Shown: positions 17,010 through 26,598, counted from the first letter of the stretch. The stretch: DNA of 64,000 nucleotides from Gilvimarinus japonicus (GCF_042847215.1 NZ_AP031500.1:558001-622000); one strand, 5' to 3'. Notes: generated by a model from the sequence alone, not told the origin. Program-made: numbers and translations.

Positions 17010-19523
17010 ATGACGGATAAAACTCATAAACCCACAGTCATTATTACCGGCTGCGCCGGCAACTTGGGCAGCAGCTTAGTAGCCACGTTAAAGCAAGGTT
17101 ACACAGTGATTGGCCTCGACCAAGATGAGTCGCCGTTAGCCGACGCAAGCTTTCAGGTGGATTTGACCTCGGCCGACTCGGTGCAGCTCGCCCTCGAGCG
17201 ATTTGCCCGAGAGTACGGGCACGAGGTCGCCGCTGTCATTCATTTAGCCGCTTACTTTGATTTCTCGGGCGAGAAATCGCCGCTCTACGATGCCGTGAAC
17301 GTCCAAGGGACTAAGCATTTATTGCAAGCACTTAAAGATTTCACGGTCGAGCGCTTTGTGTATTCAGGCACAATGTTGGTACATAAACCCGGTGTGCCGG
17401 GGCAAAAGATCACCGAGCAAACCCCCATCGCACCCGGCTGGGCTTATCCCGAATCTAAAGCGGAGACAGAAACGGTCATTGCCGAGCACGCCAGCATGCC
17501 TTATAGCTTGCTACATCTGGCCGGTCTGTACGATGAGCAAACCGCTGTTCCTACGTTGTCCCACCAGATAGCGCGTGTTTATGAGGACAGTTTAAAAAGT
17601 CATGTGTACGCCGGCAACGTCGGTGCGGGCCAAGCGTGTATTCACCGCGATGACTTAATGGCGCTATTTGCCCAAGTGATCGAGAAACGCAACGACTTAC
17701 CGCGCGAGCACGTCTTGCTCGCCGGCGAAGAACACACCGTTAGTTACGAGGCGCTGCAAAATCACATAGGTGCACTTTTACATGGTGAGGACAGTTGGTA
17801 TACCCGCTCGGTGCCCGAGGGGGTAGCAAAAGCGGGTGCTTGGTTAGAGGCGCGGTCAGAGCCGGTGGTGCCAGATGATTTCGACAAAGGCGAGAAGCCT
17901 TTCATTCGCGCCTTTATGATCGACATGGCCTCCGATCACTATGAGCTGGATTGCACCAAAGCCAGGCAAGAGCTTGATTGGCAGGCACAAAAAAATGTAT
18001 ACGATGAGCTGAAAGTTTTAGTAAAAAACCTAAAGGCAAACCCGCTTGAATGGTACAAAGCAAACGGTATAACGCCTCCCGACTGGATGACCTCGGCGGC
18101 GCAAAAAAAGCAAAACCCCGATACGCTGTTAAATAACTATCACGACTATATTGCGCGCGCCCACTACCAAAACCTGTGGGCGCCTTTTTTGACCATTGCA
18201 CTGGGGGCCTGGTTGGTTACCTCCCCCGAGGCGATGGGATATGGCGATTCGCCCCTAGCCATTAGTGATCGTATTAGCGGTGCATTGTTAGGCTTGTTTG
18301 GCACCTTGGCGATTAGCTGGCGTATGCGACTGGTACGCTGGGCCAGTGTGTTGGTGGGGTTGTGGCTGATGTTCGCGCCGTTAGTATTCTGGACGCCCAG
18401 TGCCGCCGCGTATTTAAATGGCACGGTTATCGGCATTTTGGTGATTGGTTTTGCCGCACTCGTACCGCCTATTGTTGGTGTGTCGCCAGCGGCCGAAATG
18501 AGCGGGCCAACGATTCCACCGGGCTGGCGTGTTAATCCATCCAGCTGGTTTCAGCGCGCGCCGATTATTGCCTTGGCCTTAGTAGGCTTTTTAATTTCTC
18601 GTTATTTAACCGCGTATCAGTTAGGGCATATTGATGGCGTATGGGAGCCATTTTTTAGCGGGCCAAACTCCCCTGACAAAAACGGTACCGAAGAGATTAT
18701 TACCTCTAGTGTCTCTGAGGCGTGGCCAGTGCCCGATGCGGGGCTCGGCGCTCTTACCTACGCGTTAGAGATTTTAACCGGCTTGCTCGGTTCTACCCGA
18801 CGCTGGCGCACCATGCCGTGGTTGGTGGTATTGTTTGGGTTTATGATTGTGCCGCTTGGTATTGTCTCTATCACGTTTATCATTATTCAGCCTATTGTTA
18901 TTGGCACTTGGTGCACTCTGTGTCTGCTTGGCGCTCTGGCGATGTTGATTCAAATCCCCTACTCATTGGATGAGCTGATTGCCACGGGGCAGTTTTTAAA
19001 GCGCTGTAAAAAAGCCGGTAAACCCGTACTAAAAATATTCTTTGTTGGCGATACCGATGAGGGCAAGAGCACCAAGGCGCCCGACGATTTTACCCGCTCG
19101 CCTTTAACCGTTATTAAAGACATGGTCGGTGGCGGTATTACCGTGCCGTTAAGCTTGCTCGCAGCCATACTGATAGGTGTTTGGTTAATGTTTACCCGCT
19201 TAACCTTAGGGCATGCCGATCAATTGGCTAACTGGGAGCATTTAATCGGCGCGTTGGTGGTTACTGTCAGTGTCTGCGCTTTTGCTGAGGTGGCAAGGCC
19301 GATGCGTTACGGATTGGTAGTGCTTGCGCTTATGCTCTTACCCGCGCCGTTTTTTGCCGGTGCTGGTATGCTGGCCTATGCAAGCTCGGGTATTTGTGCC
19401 GCCGCACTCATTGGTTTGGCGCTGGTGCCTTTGTCGGTGCGCGGAGAGTATGGCAGCTGGAACAAACTATTGCGGCGGGAGAAGGTTTATAGCGAGTCAA
19501 GCGCACCTAATAGTAACCATTGA
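17010..19523 (+). CDS. Fusion of SDR epimerase, SPW membrane repeats and VKOR-like domain
   Basis: 837 residues in three parts. Residues 1-345 form an extended SDR (NAD-dependent epimerase/dehydratase) with a GxxGxxG nucleotide loop at 14-20 and a YxxxK catalytic pair at 146-150. Residues about 385-485 are a four-helix membrane part with the SPW repeat pattern (NLWAPFLTIALGAWLVTSPE). Residues about 515-660 match the vitamin K epoxide reductase fold, with the redox Cys pair WCTLC at 635-638, and a further SPW-like membrane block follows (about 705-815). VKOR proteins pass electrons from thiols to quinone; the loop Cys pair of classic bacterial VKOR is not seen. The SDR would face the cytoplasm. 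Substrate unknown. The last 37 bp overlap the end of the convergent CoA-transferase gene. Confidence 0.85.
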   Translation: MTDKTHKPTVIITGCAGNLGSSLVATLKQGYTVIGLDQDESPLADASFQVDLTSADSVQLALERFAREYGHEVAAVIHLAAYFDFSGEKSPLYDAVNVQGTKHLLQALKDFTVERFVYSGTMLVHKPGVPGQKITEQTPIAPGWAYPESKAETETVIAEHASMPYSLLHLAGLYDEQTAVPTLSHQIARVYEDSLKSHVYAGNVGAGQACIHRDDLMALFAQVIEKRNDLPREHVLLAGEEHTVSYEALQNHIGALLHGEDSWYTRSVPEGVAKAGAWLEARSEPVVPDDFDKGEKPFIRAFMIDMASDHYELDCTKARQELDWQAQKNVYDELKVLVKNLKANPLEWYKANGITPPDWMTSAAQKKQNPDTLLNNYHDYIARAHYQNLWAPFLTIALGAWLVTSPEAMGYGDSPLAISDRISGALLGLFGTLAISWRMRLVRWASVLVGLWLMFAPLVFWTPSAAAYLNGTVIGILVIGFAALVPPIVGVSPAAEMSGPTIPPGWRVNPSSWFQRAPIIALALVGFLISRYLTAYQLGHIDGVWEPFFSGPNSPDKNGTEEIITSSVSEAWPVPDAGLGALTYALEILTGLLGSTRRWRTMPWLVVLFGFMIVPLGIVSITFIIIQPIVIGTWCTLCLLGALAMLIQIPYSLDELIATGQFLKRCKKAGKPVLKIFFVGDTDEGKSTKAPDDFTRSPLTVIKDMVGGGITVPLSLLAAILIGVWLMFTRLTLGHADQLANWEHLIGALVVTVSVCAFAEVARPMRYGLVVLALMLLPAPFFAGAGMLAYASSGICAAALIGLALVPLSVRGEYGSWNKLLRREKVYSESSAPNSNH

Positions 19524-21349
19524 TACAGTTTTTCTTTGACGCCGCTCGGGGCCGCTAACGCCATGCGCGCCAGTTCATCACGGTATTGCTGTTGATTGGC
19601 GCTCAGGCCGCAGCGCAACAATGTGGCTGTGGCTTTGTTAGCGCCGGCGCTTTCTGAGAGCAGCGTTAACGCCCGGCTTAACCTTTGCTCAGTGGCGGTA
19701 AAATCGCTGCCCAGAGGAAAGTGCTTGAGTGAACCGCTATCAAAACCGCTTTTCAGTGCGCTGTGTAACCGCTCTGGCGTGTTGTGGCAAAACGCCGCGG
19801 GGACTTGATAGCTCTGGGGTAATTTTCCACGGGCTTTCGCTTCGTTAAGCAATGACTCTTGAAAGCGGGAGTCGGCAATCTCAATCATCGCGGCAATCAC
19901 CTCGGCATCGCTTTTTCCTCGCAAGTCAGCGACACCGTATTCGGTGACGACAATGTCGCGTAGGTGGCGAGGAATTGTGGTATGGCCGTAGTGGGTAACG
20001 ATATTAGACGATAGCTTGCCGCCGCGTTTGCGTGTGGCCCGCACCGTGATTATAGAACGCGCATTTTTTAACGCGTGAGCTTGTGCCACAAAATTATATT
20101 GTCCGCCCACACCGCTAATCACCTGGCCGTTTTCTAAGCCGTCGGATGTGACGGCACCGTCGGTGGTAGCAATCATGGCACAGTTGATAAACCGCGCGTT
20201 TTGTCGGGCTTGGCGTTTATCCTGCTCGCTGCCAAGCGCATGACCATAGGCATCGTTGATAAAGTTAACTGGCATCATCGCGATTTGCTCGCGCTTATTT
20301 TGCGGAAGCGCTTGCAGTTGTCGGTAAAACAACGGGCTTCCCATAAAAAACCCCGCATGCAGGCAGTAGCCGTTTACTGTACGGGTAAGAATACCCGCTT
20401 CTATCAGTTCGACAAACCCTTCGACGAGCATTTCACTTAAACCGTACAGACCTTGTTTAAACGGCCCGCTCTCACCTTTAGACCAGCTGGCGGCGCACTG
20501 CAATTGGTGTGTGAGTTGTTTGAACTCCTGTGGTGATTGCTGGCGCAGCACGAGTGCAGCGGCAATGGCATCGCCGATGGAGCCGATACCAATTTGCAAG
20601 GTTCCGCCGTCGGGTATTAAACGGGCGCAGTGTAGCGCTATGGCATGATCGGCGTAGCTTACCGGTTGGTGCGGCGGCATAAAAAGCGCAAAGTCGTAGG
20701 CCCGCTCGTCCAGTACTAAATCTAGCTCGTCGCTTGCGCGTATAGCGGCGCCGCCTAAAAATGGCAGTTGCCGATTAACTTGCACTGCCATTAAAAAGTC
20801 TATTTCGCCACGGCTGCGTTTGTCGAGTAGGTCGACCGTTATATCGGGATTACAGCTTAAACTGTAACTCGCGCCCAATGGCGCGGACGAGCTCTCTGGG
20901 GCAACTTGTTGAGTAATAACATTCACACCGGCGCTAATCAGGTAGTCCAAAGCATCGGTGTAGTTAATGGAGGTGTAGTTCTGTTGCACAAGGTCGCAGC
21001 CGATCCAGCCTGCAGGCTGCAAAAAAAACTCGGTTACCGATATATTGTTGGGCAGGTTTTTTTCTTTTAATGCTTGGGCGTACTCAAGGCGCGGGTAACC
21101 GCCAAAAAAGCGCTTTGAAATTGGCGCTAAGAAACGCCGGCCGAGCTCATTGGGCGCCGTAGGCGGCTCAAGTGTCAGGGCGGTAAAAATATCGAGGGTT
21201 AGGCTGCTGTCTTGGCGGGCTCGCTGGTACAAAGCATTCACTAAGTGGTTGGCTTTGCCCAAACCGAGCGGTAGGCCAAGCACAATGTGCTTGCCTACTC
21301 GCTCAATTATGTCGTCAACTAGCGCGTCGGGGGTGTGGCAGTGCTTCAT
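19487..21349 (-). CDS. Acetyl-CoA hydrolase/CoA-transferase family protein
   Basis: 620 residues with the two-half layout of the acetyl-CoA hydrolase/4-hydroxybutyrate CoA-transferase family. Typical stretches are LQIGIGSIGDAIAAAL in the first half and, in the C-terminal half, a GQVISGVGGQYNF loop and VVTEYGVADLRGKSD. These enzymes move CoA between acyl-CoA and a free acid through a glutamyl-CoA intermediate, or hydrolyse it. It is translationally coupled to fadJ (TAATG overlap) and so is the last gene of a fadI-fadJ unit, which suggests handling of acyl-CoA or acetyl-CoA made by beta-oxidation. It is somewhat longer than the common 430-550 residues of the family. Exact substrates are unknown. 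Confidence 0.85.
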   Translation of the reverse strand: MKHCHTPDALVDDIIERVGKHIVLGLPLGLGKANHLVNALYQRARQDSSLTLDIFTALTLEPPTAPNELGRRFLAPISKRFFGGYPRLEYAQALKEKNLPNNISVTEFFLQPAGWIGCDLVQQNYTSINYTDALDYLISAGVNVITQQVAPESSSAPLGASYSLSCNPDITVDLLDKRSRGEIDFLMAVQVNRQLPFLGGAAIRASDELDLVLDERAYDFALFMPPHQPVSYADHAIALHCARLIPDGGTLQIGIGSIGDAIAAALVLRQQSPQEFKQLTHQLQCAASWSKGESGPFKQGLYGLSEMLVEGFVELIEAGILTRTVNGYCLHAGFFMGSPLFYRQLQALPQNKREQIAMMPVNFINDAYGHALGSEQDKRQARQNARFINCAMIATTDGAVTSDGLENGQVISGVGGQYNFVAQAHALKNARSIITVRATRKRGGKLSSNIVTHYGHTTIPRHLRDIVVTEYGVADLRGKSDAEVIAAMIEIADSRFQESLLNEAKARGKLPQSYQVPAAFCHNTPERLHSALKSGFDSGSLKHFPLGSDFTATEQRLSRALTLLSESAGANKATATLLRCGLSANQQQYRDELARMALAAPSGVKEKLYQWLLLGALDSL

Positions 21350-23457
21350 TATGTCTCGGAAGACCAGCCCGCGTCAGGGGTGTAGCGCTCCCCGTGCTGC
21401 GCTGCTAATTTTTCTAGCTCGGCTTTAATTGCTGCGTGACCTCGGGCTTGACTGTAGTGCATGGGGCCACCACGGAAGGGCGCAAACCCGGTGCCAAAAA
21501 TCATAGCGCCATCGAGTAAGTCGGCGTCGTCAATTACGCCTTCGCGCAAGCAACCCATACAGGTGTTTAGCATAGGCAGTAGCAAACGGTCGGTTAGGTT
21601 GTCCGGCCCGGAGGCGGCGTTGTCCGACTTTTTAGGTTTGCCTTTTTCCCACACGTACAAACCTTTGCCGGCTTTTTTACCTAAATCGCCTTTGGCGACT
21701 TTGTCCGCTAGCCACTGGGGTACCGCTGGCATGGGCTGTTCGAGTCCTGCGTTAAGCATCTCGGCCACGCCCATGCAAATATCCAAGCCGACCACATCGG
21801 CCAGCTCGACCGGCCCCATGGGCATGCCAAACTTCTCCGCAGCCCGGTCGATGGTTTCGGGGGCGATGCCCTCGTCCATCAGTACCATGGCTTCGAGCAA
21901 GTAGGGTGTTAGTGCACGGTTTACTAAAAAGCCAGGGGTGCCGGTCACGGGAGTGGGTAAGCGTTTAATTTGTCCGGCAAACGCCAGTGCTTTTTGGTAG
22001 GTGGCGTCACTGAGCTTGCTGTGGCGCACAATCTCTAGTAGCTGCATTTGCGATACCGGGTTAAAAAAGTGCAGCCCCACTAAACGGCTTGGGTCTTGTA
22101 GCTCTTGCTGTAAATCGTCCAGCGGAATACTCGAGGTGTTGGTGGCCAAAATTGCCCCGTCTTTTAACAGTGGCTCGACTTGGCTGTACACCTGCCGCTT
22201 GATCTCGATTTTTTCGGGCACCGCCTCAATGATTATATCCGCGTGGCGTGCGCCGTCGTGGGTTAAATCGGGAATCAAGCGATCGAGTACGGCGTGTTTG
22301 GCTGCGACACTCATGCGTTTTTTGTCGCACAGCTTGGCGGCGCGGGCCACAGCTTTACCGATGATTTCAGCTTTCATATCGAACAGGGTAACGGTTAAAC
22401 CCTGCAGGGCACACCAACCGGCAATATCGCCGCCCATGGCGCCGGCCCCGATCACGTGCACGTGTTTGGCTTTCTCTACGCTCTCGATATTACTGGCGAG
22501 TTTTTTCATTTTTTCTTGCAAAAAGAAAACCCGCACTAAGTTGCGCGAGGCGTCGGTAAGTAGCAGCTCGGAGAATGAGTCCACCTCGGCGGCCAGCATT
22601 TTTTTGGGGTCGCCATCGGCGTTTTCCCATAAATCAATGAGCTTGCCCGGGGCGGGGTAGTGTGCCGGCGGCGCTTTAGCGGCGGCTTGGTCGCGCATTT
22701 TTTTGGCAATAAACTTGCGGGCCGGGCCGGTGTTCATCAGTTTGGTTTTAAGGCCTGGCTGTTTGTGCTTAAGCTTACCGGAAATGGCCGCGTCGATGGC
22801 GCCGTATACATGGCGCTCGGGCACCAGCGCATCAATAAGCCCGAGGCTTTTAGCGCGTTTATCGCGCACGGTTTTTCCGGTGAGCATCATGGTCATGGCC
22901 TCTACCGGGTCGATTAGCTTAACGCTGCGACCGGTGCCGCCAAGGCCTGGGTGTAAGCCTAGTAAAATTTCGGGAAAGCCGAAGCTGGCCCCAAAAACAC
23001 CCACGCGGTAATCGCACACTAATGCCAATTCTAGGCCGCCACCAAAACAGTGGCCGTGTACCACCGCGACTTTGGTAAACGGGAGTGCGGCGAAGCGGTT
23101 AGCTACCGTGTGGGCGGCCTGCAATTTGTCGCGCGCGGCATTGAGGGGGTCGATTTGGCGAAATTCTTTAATGTCGGCGCCCACGCAAAAACTGCCGGCT
23201 TTGGCCGAACGCAACACCAGCGCTTTAGGCTTGTCGGCTTCAAGGGCCATTACCACTTCGTCTAGCTCTTGGAGTGCGGCTTGCGACAATACGTTGACCT
23301 CGGCGTCGGCGCAGTCGAACATTAACCAAGCGACACCATCATCGGCGACGCGCAACTGCCAGTGCTGCCACGCTGTGGCGACGTGACCACCAGCTTCACT
23401 AAATGGGCCTATGGCTTTTGCCCGGTCGCTCAGGGTTTTAAGTACTAATCCGTTCAT
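21349..23457 (-). CDS. fadJ: Fatty acid oxidation complex alpha subunit FadJ-like
   Basis: 702 residues: N-terminal enoyl-CoA hydratase/isomerase domain (about 15-300; oxyanion region CVGADIKEF, catalytic glutamates in GGGLELAL and FPEILLGL), then 3-hydroxyacyl-CoA dehydrogenase with NAD loop (IGAGAMGGDIAG) and HFFNPVSQMQL. It hydrates enoyl-CoA and oxidises the product in cytoplasmic beta-oxidation. I prefer the ATG at 23457, preceded by AGGAGA; the frame extends to 23520 and overlaps fadI. Being next to a FadI-type thiolase marks it as FadJ rather than FadB. Confidence 0.92.
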   Translation of the reverse strand: MNGLVLKTLSDRAKAIGPFSEAGGHVATAWQHWQLRVADDGVAWLMFDCADAEVNVLSQAALQELDEVVMALEADKPKALVLRSAKAGSFCVGADIKEFRQIDPLNAARDKLQAAHTVANRFAALPFTKVAVVHGHCFGGGLELALVCDYRVGVFGASFGFPEILLGLHPGLGGTGRSVKLIDPVEAMTMMLTGKTVRDKRAKSLGLIDALVPERHVYGAIDAAISGKLKHKQPGLKTKLMNTGPARKFIAKKMRDQAAAKAPPAHYPAPGKLIDLWENADGDPKKMLAAEVDSFSELLLTDASRNLVRVFFLQEKMKKLASNIESVEKAKHVHVIGAGAMGGDIAGWCALQGLTVTLFDMKAEIIGKAVARAAKLCDKKRMSVAAKHAVLDRLIPDLTHDGARHADIIIEAVPEKIEIKRQVYSQVEPLLKDGAILATNTSSIPLDDLQQELQDPSRLVGLHFFNPVSQMQLLEIVRHSKLSDATYQKALAFAGQIKRLPTPVTGTPGFLVNRALTPYLLEAMVLMDEGIAPETIDRAAEKFGMPMGPVELADVVGLDICMGVAEMLNAGLEQPMPAVPQWLADKVAKGDLGKKAGKGLYVWEKGKPKKSDNAASGPDNLTDRLLLPMLNTCMGCLREGVIDDADLLDGAMIFGTGFAPFRGGPMHYSQARGHAAIKAELEKLAAQHGERYTPDAGWSSET

Positions 23458-23471
23458 AAGTTTCTCCTGGC

Positions 23472-24785
23472 TTAGAGCATTTCGATCAGCATGGCGCCGG
23501 CTTGGCCGCCGCCGATACACTGGGTGGCAATACCGCGTTTGAGGCCTTTTCGCTCCAGCGCGTTTACCAAGTGCAACACTATGCGGTTGCCGCTGGTGCC
23601 TACTGGATGACCAAGGCTGATGGCACCGCCATCAATATTAAGCCGTTCGCGGTCAAATTCACCCAATACACCGTCAATGCCAAATACACCGTGGCAAAAG
23701 TCTTTGTCGTTCCAGGCGGCAAGACAGCCAAGCACCTGCGCGGCAAAGGCTTCGTTTAGCTCCAGCAACTCGATGTCGTCGAGGGTCATGTTGTTGCGAA
23801 GGGCCAGGCGACCAACGCTGACGGCAGGCCCCAGTCCCATAATTTCGGGCTCTAGCCCCGACCACTCGCTGTCGCGAATTACGGCTTTGGGTTTTAAGCC
23901 GTGTTTTTTAACGGCCTCTTCGGAGGCGAGAATTACCCAGGAGGCGCCGTCGGTGATTTGCGAGCTGTTGCCAGCGGTGACCTTGCCGTAGGGCCGCTCG
24001 AATACTGGCTTAAGCTTGGCTAGGTGCTCCTCTGAGCTGTCGGGGCGCACCCCGTCATCATGGGTGTAGACGCTGCCATCGCTGGCCACCATGGGCATCA
24101 CTTCGTTATCGAGCCAGCCGGCTTTTTGCGCCTCGGCCAGACGCAGATGGCTGCGCACCGCATAGGCATCGGCATCGGCTCGGCTGATATTAAATAAGTT
24201 GGCGACTACCTCGGCAGTCTGGCCCATATTTAACTCCACCACCGGGTCGGTCAGGCCTTTTTTAAGGCTGATCTCGGGTTTGAAGTAACCGGGCTTGAGT
24301 TTGAGTAGATGCTTGAGTTTGTCGGGTAGTGAGCGCGCTTGCCCTAATTCGGCCAACCACTTGGTGGCGTCATCTTGCAAGATGAGTGGCGCGTGGCTAA
24401 GCGCTTCGGCGCCGCCGGCCAAAATTAAATCGTCGTTGCCCTCGCTGATGTAGCGAAACGCGGTTTCGATCGATTGCATGCCCGAGCCGCAGTTAATTTG
24501 CATAGTAAAGGCGGGCATAGTCTCGCCAAGGCCCAGGCGCAACGCGGCAATACGTGCCGGGTTCATCTCGGCGGCAATTACGTTAACACAACCCAAAATG
24601 ACGCGGTTGAAGTTCTCGGCGGCTACCGGCTGACGCAACAACAAAGGCCGGCCAGCCTGGACGGCTAAGTCGACCGGGGTAAAGGGGCCGGGTTTGCCCC
24701 GTGCTTTGATAAACGGGGTGCGCGCCCCGTCGACGATATAAACCGGGCGGCCGCCGTTGGTGCTGGCCTGGGTGTGCAAGCTCAT
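23472..24785 (-). CDS. fadI: 3-ketoacyl-CoA thiolase FadI
   Basis: 437 residues, the FadI length. Thiolase catalytic residues are visible: the acylated Cys in NCGSGMQS, His in GHPVGTSG and the second Cys in CIGGGQAG. It splits 3-ketoacyl-CoA with CoA to give acetyl-CoA, the last beta-oxidation step, in complex with FadJ, whose gene starts 14 bp downstream. The ATG at 24785 has AAGGA at ideal distance; an upstream in-frame start at 24812 is less likely. I found no clear fatty-acid-repressor site upstream. Confidence 0.94.
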   Translation of the reverse strand: MSLHTQASTNGGRPVYIVDGARTPFIKARGKPGPFTPVDLAVQAGRPLLLRQPVAAENFNRVILGCVNVIAAEMNPARIAALRLGLGETMPAFTMQINCGSGMQSIETAFRYISEGNDDLILAGGAEALSHAPLILQDDATKWLAELGQARSLPDKLKHLLKLKPGYFKPEISLKKGLTDPVVELNMGQTAEVVANLFNISRADADAYAVRSHLRLAEAQKAGWLDNEVMPMVASDGSVYTHDDGVRPDSSEEHLAKLKPVFERPYGKVTAGNSSQITDGASWVILASEEAVKKHGLKPKAVIRDSEWSGLEPEIMGLGPAVSVGRLALRNNMTLDDIELLELNEAFAAQVLGCLAAWNDKDFCHGVFGIDGVLGEFDRERLNIDGGAISLGHPVGTSGNRIVLHLVNALERKGLKRGIATQCIGGGQAGAMLIEML

Positions 24786-25232
24786 AGAGGTTCCTTTTTG
24801 TTGTCCACTCACAGGGTTTCAGTATGGCAGCAAAACCATGATTATGCAGATATTGTAAGCCACCTGAGCGCCCATTAGACGCTTACATTGCTGTCTTGTT
24901 TGGCGCCGTAAGGTGGTAGCGTTTGTGATAAAGGTAGCAGGATTGATGCCGATTTGGCGCCTTTGTCGGTTTGCCCGCCGGAGCGGCCCAGTGGGCGGCC
25001 TAGCTCGCTGGCACCTAAACCGGAGCTTATCTCGGGCTAAGAATATTGCAAAATTTACCAGTTACGGTGTTCTCTACAAGATTTAAGTCGCCATAGTAAG
25101 CCCGCAGCGAGGCCTGGCCGCGAGCGGCGTGCTGGCATGGTGTTTGCGAAACTGCTGGGGAAGGCATTGGTTCGTTGTGGGTTCGACTCCGCTGCACCAA
25201 TGGTAACGCGTAATAGCAAACAGGAGAGCGCA
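24786..25232. other. Divergent intergenic region fadI / CBS protein, with tRNA-3'-end-like segment
   Basis: 447 bases without a gene. The left part should hold the fad promoter. At 25165-25202 a perfect 7-bp inverted repeat (CATTGGT, ACCAATG) encloses GTTCGACTCC and ends in GCACCA, which looks like the T-loop and CCA end of a tRNA or tmRNA but lacks the rest of the molecule. It may be a relic of an attachment site or chance. Confidence 0.45.
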
Positions 25233-25655
25233 ATGAAAGTTCAAGATGTAATGACGCAGAAGCCTGAATATTTAGATGTTAACGCCAGTATCCGCGAAGC
25301 CGCTTTGGGGATGCGTGAGTCCGGTCGCGGTTTTACCCCGGTAGCCGATCATGAAAAAATTGTGGGTATCGTCACCGATCGCGATATTGCCCTGCGCGCC
25401 GTGGCCGAGGGTAAAAATGGCGATGATAACGTCGGCTCTATTACCAGCGGCAAAGTATTGTATTGCTACCAGGGCGATCAGTTATCGGATGTACTGCAAA
25501 ACATGCAAGATCAGCAAGTGCAACGTTTGATTGTTTTGAACAACGACAAAAACAAAGATTTTGTCGGGGTGGTAAGCTTGGCGGATATTGCCAATCACTG
25601 TACAACGGACGATTTAGGCCGCCGCGTGGTTAATGCGTGCCGGCACTATCATTAA
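25233..25655 (+). CDS. CBS-domain pair protein
   Basis: 140 residues made of two CBS motifs (about 1-60 and 70-130), starting with the common MKVQDVMTQ. The first ends with VGIVTDRDIALRAVAEG, the second with VGVVSLADIANH. Such pairs bind adenosine nucleotides and act as energy or redox sensors. The ATG at 25233 has AGGAGAG upstream; the frame itself opens at 25137, but that part is non-coding. No partner gene is visible next to it. Confidence 0.9.
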   Translation: MKVQDVMTQKPEYLDVNASIREAALGMRESGRGFTPVADHEKIVGIVTDRDIALRAVAEGKNGDDNVGSITSGKVLYCYQGDQLSDVLQNMQDQQVQRLIVLNNDKNKDFVGVVSLADIANHCTTDDLGRRVVNACRHYH

Positions 25656-25663
25656 TATCCCGG

Positions 25664-26134
25664 TTAATGCTTGGGCCGCTTAGCCAGCCAGCGATCCAAG
25701 GCGTTGGCAAAGCGCTGGCGGTCTGCTTGCGACAGCGCGGGTGATCCACCCGTGTCTATGCCACTCGAGCGCAAGTTGTCTAAAAAGTCTCGCATGTTCA
25801 ACCGCGCTCGAATGTTTTCTTTGGTATAAAGCTCGCCTCGGCTATTAAGTGCCGTAGCGCCTTTGTCGACCACATCGGCGGCCAGCGGAATATCTCCGGT
25901 AATGACCAAATCGCCGCTATTCACCCGCTGATGAATCTCGTTGTCGGCCACATCAAAGCCGCGCTCAACTTGGCGGAATTGAATGTAAGGTGACTTGGGT
26001 ATTTGCAGCGACTGATTGGCCACTAGGGTTACCAGCACCTGAGCACGGTTAGCCGCCTTAAAGAGAATCTCCTTCATGGCGACGGGGCAGGCGTCGGCAT
26101 CGACCCAGATTTGTGTGGTAGCAAGCTCCGTCAC
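25664..26134 (-). CDS. yaiI: UPF0178 protein YaiI (DUF188)
   Basis: 156 residues matching the UPF0178/YaiI family: IWVDADACPVAMKEIL at the start, ERGFDVADNEI and GDLVITGDIPLAADVV in the middle, and the NIRARLNMRDFLDNLR segment. The fold is PIN-like by family knowledge; the biochemical role is unsettled. Start is GTG at 26134, immediately after the arfB stop, so the two are probably co-transcribed and coupled. Confidence 0.93.
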   Translation of the reverse strand: MTELATTQIWVDADACPVAMKEILFKAANRAQVLVTLVANQSLQIPKSPYIQFRQVERGFDVADNEIHQRVNSGDLVITGDIPLAADVVDKGATALNSRGELYTKENIRARLNMRDFLDNLRSSGIDTGGSPALSQADRQRFANALDRWLAKRPKH

Positions 26135-26548
26135 TTATAAGTCAACTTTGCCGCGCAACTGTTTGGTACGCCCGCGCTGAGTTTTTTTGTCCATACGCTT
26201 TAATTGCGAGCCGCGGGTGGGCTTGGTCGGGCGCCGCGATTTACGTTGCACACCTGCCTGTTTAACTAGCGCTTGTAAGCGCGCGAGCGCATCGTCCCGG
26301 TTTTTTTCCTGCGTGCGAAACTGCTGCGCCTTGATGACGATAACGCCTTCTTTCGTAATGCGTTGATCCGTCATCTTAAGCAGTTGCTGTTTGTAAACAT
26401 CCGGTAGGCTTGAGCGGCGGATATCAAAACGCAGGTGCACGGCGCTGGAAACTTTATTGACGTTTTGGCCCCCCGCGCCTTGCGCGCGGATGGCGGTCAG
26501 CTCGATTTCCCAGTCGGCGATTTGCACATTGTTAGTAATAAATAACAT
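26135..26548 (-). CDS. arfB: Ribosome rescue hydrolase ArfB
   Basis: 137 residues from the ATG at 26548 (frame open to 26566). The catalytic GGQ motif lies in RAQGAGGQNVNKVSSAVHL, and a basic C-terminal tail rich in Lys and Arg follows, as in ArfB/YaeJ, where the tail enters the empty mRNA channel of stalled ribosomes. It hydrolyses peptidyl-tRNA on non-stop ribosomes without a stop codon. It is first in a pair with yaiI. Length and tail separate it from the larger release factors RF1 and RF2. Confidence 0.94.
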   Translation of the reverse strand: MLFITNNVQIADWEIELTAIRAQGAGGQNVNKVSSAVHLRFDIRRSSLPDVYKQQLLKMTDQRITKEGVIVIKAQQFRTQEKNRDDALARLQALVKQAGVQRKSRRPTKPTRGSQLKRMDKKTQRGRTKQLRGKVDL

Positions 26549-26598
26549 GGCGCTAAAGTATCGCAACCGGGAAGTAAAAGAAAGGCCTTAACTGCGAG

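Noticed and set aside
25027..25233. 68-residue minus-strand frame upstream of the CBS gene
   Set aside because: Composition is not protein-like and it has no ribosome site.
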